From Pyxidicoccus parkwaysis (GTDB lineage Bacteria; Myxococcota; Myxococcia; Myxococcales; Myxococcaceae): a stretch of 64,000 nucleotides of DNA. The notes beneath the pieces were generated by a model. The model was not told the origin of the DNA, ran no database searches, and saw nothing but the letters and a program-made list of their open reading frames with translations. The position numbers and the translations under genes are program-made. The stretch is from contig NZ_CP071090.1 in the NCBI RefSeq assembly GCF_017301735.1, forward strand, positions 13,003,001 to 13,067,000, in the 5' to 3' direction. Position 1 is the first letter of the stretch. Each line of letters begins with the position of its first letter. Shown piece by piece: positions 25,631 through 33,088 of this stretch.

Positions 25631-26467
25631 TCACGGGCGTCGCCGCGACTCCGGCGCGTCCCAGGAGAGCGCCAGCTCGGTGAGCCAGGTGGTGGGCGGC
25701 GTCGTGTCCGTCGTGCCCACGCGCAGGAACGTCTCACGCAAGGGGACGGCCGGGGCGCGCTCGTGAGCGTGGAGGTGCGCGAAGAGCCGCGCCCATGAGG
25801 GGCCCTCCGTGTCGGGCGGACCGGAATGCATGAGCGTGGCCGCCTTCACCTCGGGCAGCTCCTCCACGTGCACTCCCTCGGGCCGGGCTCCAGGGGAGAG
25901 GGGCACGCAGAAGGAGATGTCCGCGTCGTCCTCGCGGTACTCCGCCTCGTGGTACAGGCAGAAGGGCGCACCGGCCACGTGCGGACCGCAGGCCGCGAAC
26001 AGGCGCGGAAAGAAGACCGCCGCGTCCGAGTAGCGTCCCCGGACCCGGTGTACCGCGGCGCGCACGGCTGGCAGCCACCGCTCATCCAGCGGCGGCGGCG
26101 CGCGCAGATAGGCCTCTGCCTGTTCCTGGTGCCGCAGCAGCGCGTCCAGGGCCAGCACCGAGCGCTGCGCGCTGGCGGCCTCCTCGGCGAGCCGGGCGCG
26201 CACCTTCGAGAGCTGCTCGGCCAGCGACGCGCCCTCGTCCAACTCCGCGAGCACGCCGCGAATCTCCTCCAGGGACAGGCGCAAGTCCCTCAGCACCCGC
26301 AGCGTGTGGGCCTGGGTGATGTCGCGCGCGGTGTAGTAGCGGTAGCCGGAGGAGGCGTCCACGCGCGAGGGCAGCAGCAGCTTCTTCTCCTGGTAGAGAC
26401 GCAGCGCCTTCACGCTCAGCCCGGTGATGCGCGACACCTCGCCGATGGCGTACAGCACTCCACTCAC
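25631..26467 (-). CDS. MerR-family regulator with GyrI-like effector domain
   Basis: The 278-residue protein has a MerR DNA-binding domain (YAIGEVSRITGLSVKALRLY, then SGYRYYTARDI), a dimerisation helix and a C-terminal GyrI-like/AraC effector-binding domain (from about 125) of the kind seen in multidrug-responsive BmrR/TipAL relatives. It starts with a GTG at 26467 that overlaps the hydrolase stop (GTGA), behind a GGAGGTGGAG site, so translation is coupled to the hydrolase. Another GTG three codons later is also possible. It probably regulates its own operon in response to a small lipophilic ligand. Confidence 0.85.
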   Translation of the reverse strand: MSGVLYAIGEVSRITGLSVKALRLYQEKKLLLPSRVDASSGYRYYTARDITQAHTLRVLRDLRLSLEEIRGVLAELDEGASLAEQLSKVRARLAEEAASAQRSVLALDALLRHQEQAEAYLRAPPPLDERWLPAVRAAVHRVRGRYSDAAVFFPRLFAACGPHVAGAPFCLYHEAEYREDDADISFCVPLSPGARPEGVHVEELPEVKAATLMHSGPPDTEGPSWARLFAHLHAHERAPAVPLRETFLRVGTTDTTPPTTWLTELALSWDAPESRRRP

Positions 26468-27564
26468 CGCTCCACCTCCGTGAGGAAGGCGCGCACCGTG
26501 GAGGCGAAGGCCTCGGGCTGTTCCTCGAAGGGGAAGTGCCCGGTGCCCGCCAGCTCCATCAGCCGCGCTTGCGGTAGGGCTTCTACCACGCGGGCCGTGG
26601 CGGCACGGGGCTGCAGGTCCTCGGCACCGTGGATGACGAGGGTGGGCGCGTGCACGCGGCCCAGCCAGGCACTCCAGTCGTGGTGGCGCCCCAGGCTGAG
26701 GTAGAGCCCCAGCGAGAGCAGCCCTCCGGGCGTGCCGGATGCGGGCAGCAACGCGCCGGGGCGCTCCTTCCGCACGGCCTGCGCGTAGAGGGGACCGAAG
26801 CGCGCGAAGTGCTCGGACAGCGCGGCTTCGTCCTCCTTCAGGCGCGCGGGGAAGTCGAAGGTGCGCGCCATCCATGCGTCCAGCGCGCGCCGTCCTTCCG
26901 CATCCAGTCGCGCGCCCACCTGGGTGAACAGGTCCCCGTCACCAACGGGCATCGTCACCAGCGGCGCGGGCGCCACCAGCACGAGGGCCTCCACCCGCTC
27001 CGGCCACTCCGCCGCGTAGAGCATGGCCACCAGCGCGCCGAAGGAGTGGCCCACCAGCGTCAGACGCTCCTTTCCGAGCAGGCGCCGGATGCGCTCCAGG
27101 TCCGCCAACTGCTCGGCGAGCCCCAGCCGCGCCTCCACCTCCTGCATGGCCTTCCACGTCCCACCCGCCGGAGCGTGGGTGAGGGGACGGGAGGAGGCAC
27201 CACAGCCGCGCTGGTCGTAGAAGTGCCAGCGCAGCCCGTCACCGGGGAGCAACGCCGCGCGCCAGGGCGCCGCCGGAGGAAGTCCCGGGCCACCGTGCAC
27301 GACGACGACGTCCCGGCCCTGGCCCACGGCCACGTGGTGCAGTTCCACTTCCGGCGCCACCCGCCACCGTGGAGCGTCCGCCTGCTGTCCGGGAGGGACG
27401 TCCAGCGTCTCGCCCCTCGCGGTCAGCGTCTGCTCCACCGTGCCCGGCTGGAAGAGCCCTCGGCCCATCCACCACCACGCGGCCGCCGCCGCTCCCGCAA
27501 GCAGGATGACTGCTCCGAGTGCCACCACCATGATGTTCCTCCGCGCCTTCTGTCTGGATGACAT
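26464..27564 (-). CDS. Membrane-anchored alpha/beta hydrolase (S33 prolyl iminopeptidase-like)
   Basis: The 366-residue protein has one N-terminal transmembrane or signal helix (about 11-33) and an alpha/beta hydrolase domain. The S33-type motifs are HGGPGLPP (oxyanion), YDQRGCGAS, the nucleophile elbow GHSFGALVAM, HGAEDLQPR (Asp) and GTGHFPFEEQPEAF (His). It may be a proline iminopeptidase-like aminopeptidase or an esterase. It overlaps the MerR gene by 4 bases. The 5' leader is short and no strong ribosome-binding site precedes the ATG. Confidence 0.85.
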   Translation of the reverse strand: MSSRQKARRNIMVVALGAVILLAGAAAAAWWWMGRGLFQPGTVEQTLTARGETLDVPPGQQADAPRWRVAPEVELHHVAVGQGRDVVVVHGGPGLPPAAPWRAALLPGDGLRWHFYDQRGCGASSRPLTHAPAGGTWKAMQEVEARLGLAEQLADLERIRRLLGKERLTLVGHSFGALVAMLYAAEWPERVEALVLVAPAPLVTMPVGDGDLFTQVGARLDAEGRRALDAWMARTFDFPARLKEDEAALSEHFARFGPLYAQAVRKERPGALLPASGTPGGLLSLGLYLSLGRHHDWSAWLGRVHAPTLVIHGAEDLQPRAATARVVEALPQARLMELAGTGHFPFEEQPEAFASTVRAFLTEVER

Positions 27565-27580
27565 GCGCGGAGGGTGGGGG

Positions 27581-27597
27581 TCTCCCCTTGGGGGAGA
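27581..27597 (-). terminator. Short GC hairpin between the RiPP-like operon and the hydrolase-MerR pair
   Basis: TCTCCCC at 27581-27587 pairs with GGGGGAGA at 27590-27597. It lies in the 43-base gap after the last gene of the large minus-strand operon and could attenuate read-through. The tight loop makes it uncertain. Confidence 0.4.
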
Positions 27598-27607
27598 GTC
27601 AAGCGGC

Positions 27608-28351
27608 TCAGGCGGCCCTGTCGAGCACGCCCAGCGCGTCCTGCGAGCGGCTCAGGCAGTCCGCGAGGAAGCGCAGGTAGCAGTCCAGTCCGCGCGCGCC
27701 GAACGACGCGAGCCGGGGGGCCACCTCGGGGTTCGTGCGAAGCAGCTGCTCCATCATGGTCTCGTTGAGGGCCGTGTGGCCCACGTCCACCTCGGCGTGC
27801 TCGCGCAGGAAGGTGAGCTTGTCGAGCGTGCCCTGGCCGAGCACCTTCTTCACGTGCGCGAGGATGCGCGGCACCAGCACCACCGCGAGGTAGCCCACCT
27901 CGTACTCAATCGCCGCCTGACCCAGGGGCAGCTCGCCGGTAATCGCCTCGTCGTGCACCTGCCGGTACTGGCGCATCGCCTCCGTGGGCGACTGGGCCAC
28001 CAGCGCGTCCGCGTCCAGCTTCGGCGTGCGGCTCGCATTCCAGCGGCCCACCAGCACGCGCGCGTCTTCAATGGTCATCAGGTGGTGGCCGGCCTCGTGC
28101 TTCGCGTGGGTGATGAGTGCCTGGCCCAGCTTCGCCTGCCCCAGTTCGATGCAGCGCTCGCCCGCGCCGCGAATCCAGCCCTCCACGGGCTCGGTCATGT
28201 AAGCGCCGCGCGCGGACCACTCGATGAGGAAGCGCTCCAGCACCACGGGGTCGACGTCCGGCGACAGCAGCGCGCGCACCACGGGCTCGGTGTCCAGGCG
28301 CGCGCGGATCTCCTGCACGTGCGGCAGGTACTGCGTCTTCATCAGGCTCAT
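27608..28351 (-). CDS. Haem-oxygenase-fold iron-containing redox enzyme (HDO-like), RiPP-like cluster
   Basis: The 247-residue, all-helical protein resembles TenA/PqqC-like and haem-oxygenase-like di-iron oxidases. Candidate metal ligands sit in THAKHEAGHH (His82, His85, Glu86, His89, His90), AIEYEVGY (Glu149/Glu151) and HAEVDVGH (His185, Asp189, His192), the expected order for HDO enzymes, which carry out C-C cleavage, N-oxygenation or decarboxylation. It is the last gene of the operon. Its ATG overlaps the preceding stop (ATGA), indicating coupling. It probably oxidises the peptide made by this cluster or a small-molecule partner. Confidence 0.8.
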   Translation of the reverse strand: MSLMKTQYLPHVQEIRARLDTEPVVRALLSPDVDPVVLERFLIEWSARGAYMTEPVEGWIRGAGERCIELGQAKLGQALITHAKHEAGHHLMTIEDARVLVGRWNASRTPKLDADALVAQSPTEAMRQYRQVHDEAITGELPLGQAAIEYEVGYLAVVLVPRILAHVKKVLGQGTLDKLTFLREHAEVDVGHTALNETMMEQLLRTNPEVAPRLASFGARGLDCYLRFLADCLSRSQDALGVLDRAA

Positions 28352-29631
28352 GACGGTTCCTTCTCGGTGTTGTGGGTCAGGGGCAGGCGGCTCACCGTCT
28401 GCTCGTGGGTGTGCTGCAGGAAGTCGGGGATGAGGTCGGCGGAGATGAGCCACAGGTACGGCTTTGCTTCGGGCGCCTCGTCGTGCAGGCCGGCCGCCTC
28501 GACGTCGCCGGGCTCCTCGGCGAGGAAGACGAAGCTGTCGCGGCCCCGCTGCGCGTACCAGCGGCGCGCCTCGCTCAGCAGCGCGGGGTAGGCCTCACGG
28601 CCATGCGGGGAGAGTGGGAAGAGGCGCGTGGCGTCCAGCAATTGAAAGGGATTCGTCCCGGGCGGGCCCACCTCCAGCACGGCCGCGGCCAGAGGCGTCG
28701 TTCCCCGTCGAGCGACGAGGATGTGGCGCTCGCGCTCCAGTCCGGCGGCGCGCCACGGACGGGCCGCGTCCTCGAAGTCCAGCGCTTCGGGGCCCAGGTC
28801 CAGCGCCTCGACGTAGCTGGCGGGCCGCGTGCGGGAGATTTGCTCCGTGAGTCGTGCGCGTTCCCCGGCCGTCGCGGGGCTGACTTCAACGGGCTGGACT
28901 CGTGCTTCCGCCGTCGCGGGGCTGACTTCAACGATTTGGACTTGATCTGCCGCCGTCGCGGGACTGCTGCTCATCGGGCCCCACGTGTCCGGGCCGTGGC
29001 AGTCGACGTCAATCATTCGCACCGGGTGCAGCAGCACGCGGCCGGTGCCGGCCATCCGCTCGGCGAAGCCCCGGTGCGCGCGGTGGACGAAGGGCACCGT
29101 GGACTCGATGTACGCGCCCATCCACCGGATGCCCGGGTCCGCCAGCGCATGCTCCACCGTGCGGGTATAGAGGTCCCTCAGCATTTGTCCCGGCACGCGC
29201 TCGTAGCGGGAGCCGCCCGGCCGCTTCGCGAGCTGGTGCAGGAGCCACGTCGAGCGGTATGGCTTCATCGTGGAGAGCGTCGCCTCCACGCCGCGCTCCG
29301 AGGGCCACACCGCCTCGCAGAGCACCTCGGGCAACTCACCTGCGCGCCGGCCCAGCTCGATGAAGCTCTGACGTCGCGACTCGAACCACTCGGCGGACCT
29401 GCCTGCCAGGTTGAAGTAGCCCGAGTCGACGAAGAGTTGCCAGAGCTCCTCCGCGCGCGCGCCGTCGGTCTCCGTCGCGGGCGCGGTGGAGACTTCACGA
29501 AGCCGCGCTGGTGACACCGCGGGCCTGGAAGGCCGTGCATGATGAGATGTCTCGGGCAGCGAGCGGACCCGTGCCTGTGCGTCTTGCGCCCTCAAGCTTC
29601 CTCCGTGGTGTGCGGATGCGCGCGGCGCCAT
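28348..29631 (-). CDS. GNAT-like protein of the RiPP-like cluster
   Basis: The product is up to 427 residues. The conserved part seems to start near residue 55 (EELWQLFVDSGYFNLAG) and contains two segments that look like GNAT N-acyltransferase folds, but no clean acetyl-CoA signature could be seen by eye, so this is tentative. Between them lies a low-complexity insert of three 14-residue repeats (VEVSPATA-type) encoded by a 42-bp DNA repeat. The start is uncertain: ATG 29631 and GTG 29517 are both possible and neither has a strong ribosome-binding site. It overlaps the next gene by 4 bases. Confidence 0.6.
   Translation of the reverse strand: MAPRASAHHGGSLRAQDAQARVRSLPETSHHARPSRPAVSPARLREVSTAPATETDGARAEELWQLFVDSGYFNLAGRSAEWFESRRQSFIELGRRAGELPEVLCEAVWPSERGVEATLSTMKPYRSTWLLHQLAKRPGGSRYERVPGQMLRDLYTRTVEHALADPGIRWMGAYIESTVPFVHRAHRGFAERMAGTGRVLLHPVRMIDVDCHGPDTWGPMSSSPATAADQVQIVEVSPATAEARVQPVEVSPATAGERARLTEQISRTRPASYVEALDLGPEALDFEDAARPWRAAGLERERHILVARRGTTPLAAAVLEVGPPGTNPFQLLDATRLFPLSPHGREAYPALLSEARRWYAQRGRDSFVFLAEEPGDVEAAGLHDEAPEAKPYLWLISADLIPDFLQHTHEQTVSRLPLTHNTEKEPS
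28868..28967. repeat. 42-bp tandem repeat inside the GNAT-like gene
   Basis: A 24-base block starting at 28868 recurs identically at 28910, and its first 11 bases recur at 28952, so the period is 42 bp (14 codons). The encoded units all contain SPATA followed by a charged residue and hydrophobic VQ. The repeat keeps frame and sits in a likely linker. Confidence 0.8.
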
Positions 29632-29740
29632 CTGGGGATGGCGGGCGGAGCCTCACCCCTCGTCGGGGGTTGAGGCCGTGCCCGGGCCGCGCACGAAATT
29701 CATACGGAGGATGGCTTCAGGACTGGTCGTCGCAAACGGC

Positions 29741-30919
29741 TCACGCGGCGACGCGTAGCAGTCCTTCACGGACGAGGCGGCGGCACAGCGTCACCCGTGC
29801 CTCCTCGGTCAAGGTGTCCGGCAGGTCCTGAATCCGGAACCGGGATTGCTCGAGGACATAGCGGAGCGCGGGCTCGCAGAACGCGGGCGCCACCATCGAG
29901 CCTCCGTTGAAGCCGAGGCTCACCTCGTCTCCGTTTCTGGACAGCACGCTCGCGTGTCCTGGCCGTGTCTCCAGCTCGCTGTCCGGACGGAGCGCGTCCA
30001 GGTCCTCCAGGGAGCGCAGGTATCCTCCGGGGCCAGGGCCCACGTCTTCATCCGCTTGCATGAGCCGCGCTTCCAGCGTCTCCAGCAGCGGCTCCAACGG
30101 GCCCATTCCCCGGATGTCGTCCGACAGTTGTTCCGCCAGCTCGTAGATGCAGGGCACCTGCCGGCTGCAACGCGTCCCCATGGGCGCGACGGAGCGGCGC
30201 CAGTGCGGATGCCTGCTCACCACGGCGCGGATGAGCTCGGCCAGCACCGCGTCCAGCAACAGCGGCCGGACTCCAATCGACAGGTGGACGGAGCAGCAGT
30301 CGCCGGTGACGGCCGAGTGCGGAGTTCCCCTCGGCAGGTACAGCAGGTCTCCCGCCGTCAGCTCGATTTCGCGGACCGGGGGGCCCCAGTCCTCGTCTCC
30401 CATCTTCCGGCCCTCCAGCGGGAATTGCTCCTGGGGCGTGTACAGCCGCCACCGCTTGCGGCCGCAGGTCTGGAGCACGAAGACGTCGTGGCCGTCGTGG
30501 TGCGTGCCGAAGCCCTGCGACGCCGGGCCGGTGATGTATGCGTTGCCGTTGGCGTAGCAGCGGAGCCGGCGCTGCACGGCGTCCACCATCATGTGCACCG
30601 CGGGCCAGCGCCGGTGCACGCCGTTGAGGTTGAGGGTGTATCCCTCGCGGAAGGCCTGGAACACCATGCGCGGCGGGGCCTCCTCCTGCTCGTGGAAGAC
30701 GATGTCGGGCTTCCCCATGGCCACCAGGCGCAATTCATTGCCGCGCGGCTTCACGGTGAAGAGGTACTGCTCGACTTCGTCCAGCCCGAACATGCCTGCG
30801 TAGTGATTGGGCGCATGTCGCTGGACGTGGAGCGGTTCCTTCTCCCAGTACGCCTCCAGGAACGCGGGGAGGGACAGCGGGTCGAGCAGCTTCGCGATGG
30901 CACGGTCTTGGTCGGACAT
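29741..30919 (-). CDS. JmjC/cupin-4 (ribosomal oxygenase-like) Fe(II)/2OG hydroxylase, RiPP-like cluster
   Basis: The 392-residue protein belongs to the cupin-4/JmjC family whose members hydroxylate Arg, His or Asn side chains of proteins (YcfD/ROX enzymes). The double-stranded beta-helix carries the iron triad as FGTHHDGHDVFVLQ (HxD) and PHSAV (distal His), with the YLPRGTPH strand typical of the family. The C-terminal half is the winged-helix/dimerisation region. The ATG follows GAGGAG. It is 12 bases downstream of the ABC gene. In this operon it likely hydroxylates the precursor peptide. Confidence 0.85.
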   Translation of the reverse strand: MSDQDRAIAKLLDPLSLPAFLEAYWEKEPLHVQRHAPNHYAGMFGLDEVEQYLFTVKPRGNELRLVAMGKPDIVFHEQEEAPPRMVFQAFREGYTLNLNGVHRRWPAVHMMVDAVQRRLRCYANGNAYITGPASQGFGTHHDGHDVFVLQTCGRKRWRLYTPQEQFPLEGRKMGDEDWGPPVREIELTAGDLLYLPRGTPHSAVTGDCCSVHLSIGVRPLLLDAVLAELIRAVVSRHPHWRRSVAPMGTRCSRQVPCIYELAEQLSDDIRGMGPLEPLLETLEARLMQADEDVGPGPGGYLRSLEDLDALRPDSELETRPGHASVLSRNGDEVSLGFNGGSMVAPAFCEPALRYVLEQSRFRIQDLPDTLTEEARVTLCRRLVREGLLRVAA

Positions 30920-30931
30920 GGGTGACTCCTC

Positions 30932-33088
30932 TCAGGGATGAGCGATGACCAGGAGGCTGGGGACCCGGGCCGCGACGCACTGGTAGCAGCGGCGTAGCGT
31001 CTCCGGGTCCAGCGCGGCGAAGCTCTCGTCCAGCACGAGCAGGTCCGCCTGTTGAATCAGCGCGCGGGCGATGAACAGCCGGCTGCGCTCGCCGTGGGAG
31101 AGTTGCCAGCCCGTCTCTCCGACAATCTGCATCAGGCCCGCGGGCATCCGCGCGAGGAGGTCTCCCAGCCCGAGTTCCTCGCAGACGGCCGCCGCCAATT
31201 CCAAATCCTCCGGCTTCGGCGGCCACGCGCGGCTCATCAGCAGGTTGAACGCGAGCGTGCCGGAGAACACGTGGTTCTCATGGAACTGGGGCGCGGCGAC
31301 GACGCCCTCTCTCCACCGGTCGGGTCCGAGCGTGCGCCGGTCCAGCCCGCGCAGCAGCAGAAGCCCGGACTGTGGCTGGCGCAGTCCCGCGAGCAGCGCA
31401 CCCAGCGTGGACTTGCCTCCGCCGGAGCGGCCCTCCAGGAGCACGTGCTCGCCCCGGTGGATGCGCAAATCACAGCCGTCGAGCGCGGGCGTGCTCCGCT
31501 CCGGATAGCGGAAGACGAGGTGCTGTGCCTCGAGCAGCACGTCGTCGCCCCGGCGCGGATTCAGGGCGAGGGTGTTTCCCTCCGCGGGCCTGGAGTTTCG
31601 GACGAACACCGGCACGGCGGCGTCCTCCGTCCGGCTCGCGGCGTGGAAGAGGCCGGCAATCTGCTTCCAGGCGCTGCCCGACTCGGCGAGCGCGGACAGG
31701 CCCATCACCAGCCGGCTGAAGGCGCGGTATGCGAGCAGCACGCCGCCCACGCCGATGGCGAGCGTCACCGGCGAGGCGCCCCTCAGCGCGAGCGTGAGGG
31801 CCAGGCCCATCAATCCCAGGAGCAGCCAGCCGCGAGGCATCAGCCCGGTGAGCAACACCTCGCGCCGGTCCAGGTGCTCGGACACACGCTGGTACTGCTC
31901 CAGCGCGTGGTCCTCGCCGTCGTGCCAGCGCTCGCGCGATTCCTGCGCCAGCCGCGTGCGGTGGCCGACCATGCGCTCGATGAGGTCGTTGGTCATGCCA
32001 ACGCGCGAGTCATTCCAGCGCTGCCGGGCCCGGATGCAGCGCCAGCCGCCGTAGAGCGTGAGCGCCGTCCACCCGAGCAGCAGCAGCGCGGGCACCGCGC
32101 CCACGCCGACGGCGAGCACGCCCACCGCGAAGAGCAACTCCAGCAGCGCGAGCATCCCCGCGATGCCGCCATTCAGGGCCAGCGCCTCGAAGGCATCGGC
32201 CTCCAGCACGCGTCCGAGCAACTGCCCCGCGCCCTGGCCCCGGACCTGCTCCACGTCCATGCGCAAGGCGCCCGTGAGCAGCCGCTGCTTCAACAGGCCT
32301 CCGGCCTCGATGCTCAGCTTCGCGGACAGCGCCTGCGCCAGCATCTGCACCGGCACCTGGGAGAGCAGGAGCATCGCCCACGCGAGCAGCCATCCCCGGT
32401 CCACCTGTCCCAGCAGCAATCCCTTGCCGATGAGCCACCAGGACACGAGGCCCAGGGCGTACTGCGTGGTGTGCGCCGCGAGGAGCATCGCGAGCCGGCG
32501 GTGGACGTGCGCGTGCGCGAGCTGCGTGCGGAAGGCCCGGCCCGGAGGAAGGCGCAGCAGCCAGCCCACGTCGAGCCATAGCGTGCCCAGCCGCTCGCCC
32601 AGGATGAGCGTGCGGACATGGTCGCGGCGGCGGGCGGGCACCTGCGCCTGTTCGAGCAGCGTCTCCACCGAGGGTCGCACGGGCGCTTCGATGTCCTCGC
32701 AGAGCGCGTCGTGCAGCGCGCTCCAGGTGATGGACTCCACCTTCGAGTCCGGGCCCAGCAGGCGCAGCCGGCCTCGCCGCTCTCCGAGGAGCACGAGCAC
32801 TCGCGGCTCGGCGTCCGAGGGGAGCTGCACCAGGGCCGGCCCCGCGCGGTGCAGCAGGGCGTGCAGCTCCGCGTAGCGCGTGCCAACGGGCTCCGCCTCG
32901 AAGCCGAGGAAGGTGGCGGCGGACTCAATCCAAGGTCCGATGGGCTGCTCGCCACCTTGGAGTGATGCCTCGGGGACGGGCAGCTTCGGGACGTTGCGGC
33001 CGGGCATGCCGCTGTGGTGTGCGAGCTGCTGGAGGGCTTCGCCCAGCCTGGCGACGGGCCAGCAGAGCGATGACAGGGATTGCGTCAT
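30932..33088 (-). CDS. ABC exporter, second half of an NHLM-like pair
   Basis: The 718-residue half-transporter has an N-terminal soluble domain (about 1-180) that is not a recognisable active C39 peptidase, six transmembrane helices (about 190-450), and an ATPase domain with Walker A GRSGGGKST, signature LSHGE and Walker B LLVLDES. In NHLM bacteriocin systems the C39 exporter is paired with such an extra ABC protein carrying an uncharacterised N-terminal domain. The ATG at 33088 follows GGAGGAGG and overlaps the upstream stop (ATGA), so production is coupled to its partner. It probably forms a heterodimeric exporter for the modified peptide. Confidence 0.85.
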   Translation of the reverse strand: MTQSLSSLCWPVARLGEALQQLAHHSGMPGRNVPKLPVPEASLQGGEQPIGPWIESAATFLGFEAEPVGTRYAELHALLHRAGPALVQLPSDAEPRVLVLLGERRGRLRLLGPDSKVESITWSALHDALCEDIEAPVRPSVETLLEQAQVPARRRDHVRTLILGERLGTLWLDVGWLLRLPPGRAFRTQLAHAHVHRRLAMLLAAHTTQYALGLVSWWLIGKGLLLGQVDRGWLLAWAMLLLSQVPVQMLAQALSAKLSIEAGGLLKQRLLTGALRMDVEQVRGQGAGQLLGRVLEADAFEALALNGGIAGMLALLELLFAVGVLAVGVGAVPALLLLGWTALTLYGGWRCIRARQRWNDSRVGMTNDLIERMVGHRTRLAQESRERWHDGEDHALEQYQRVSEHLDRREVLLTGLMPRGWLLLGLMGLALTLALRGASPVTLAIGVGGVLLAYRAFSRLVMGLSALAESGSAWKQIAGLFHAASRTEDAAVPVFVRNSRPAEGNTLALNPRRGDDVLLEAQHLVFRYPERSTPALDGCDLRIHRGEHVLLEGRSGGGKSTLGALLAGLRQPQSGLLLLRGLDRRTLGPDRWREGVVAAPQFHENHVFSGTLAFNLLMSRAWPPKPEDLELAAAVCEELGLGDLLARMPAGLMQIVGETGWQLSHGERSRLFIARALIQQADLLVLDESFAALDPETLRRCYQCVAARVPSLLVIAHP

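Noticed and set aside
23324..25798. 824-codon plus-strand open frame spanning several minus-strand genes
   Set aside because: It crosses three well-supported minus-strand genes and their gaps and has biased His/Gln/Arg/Glu composition with no domain.
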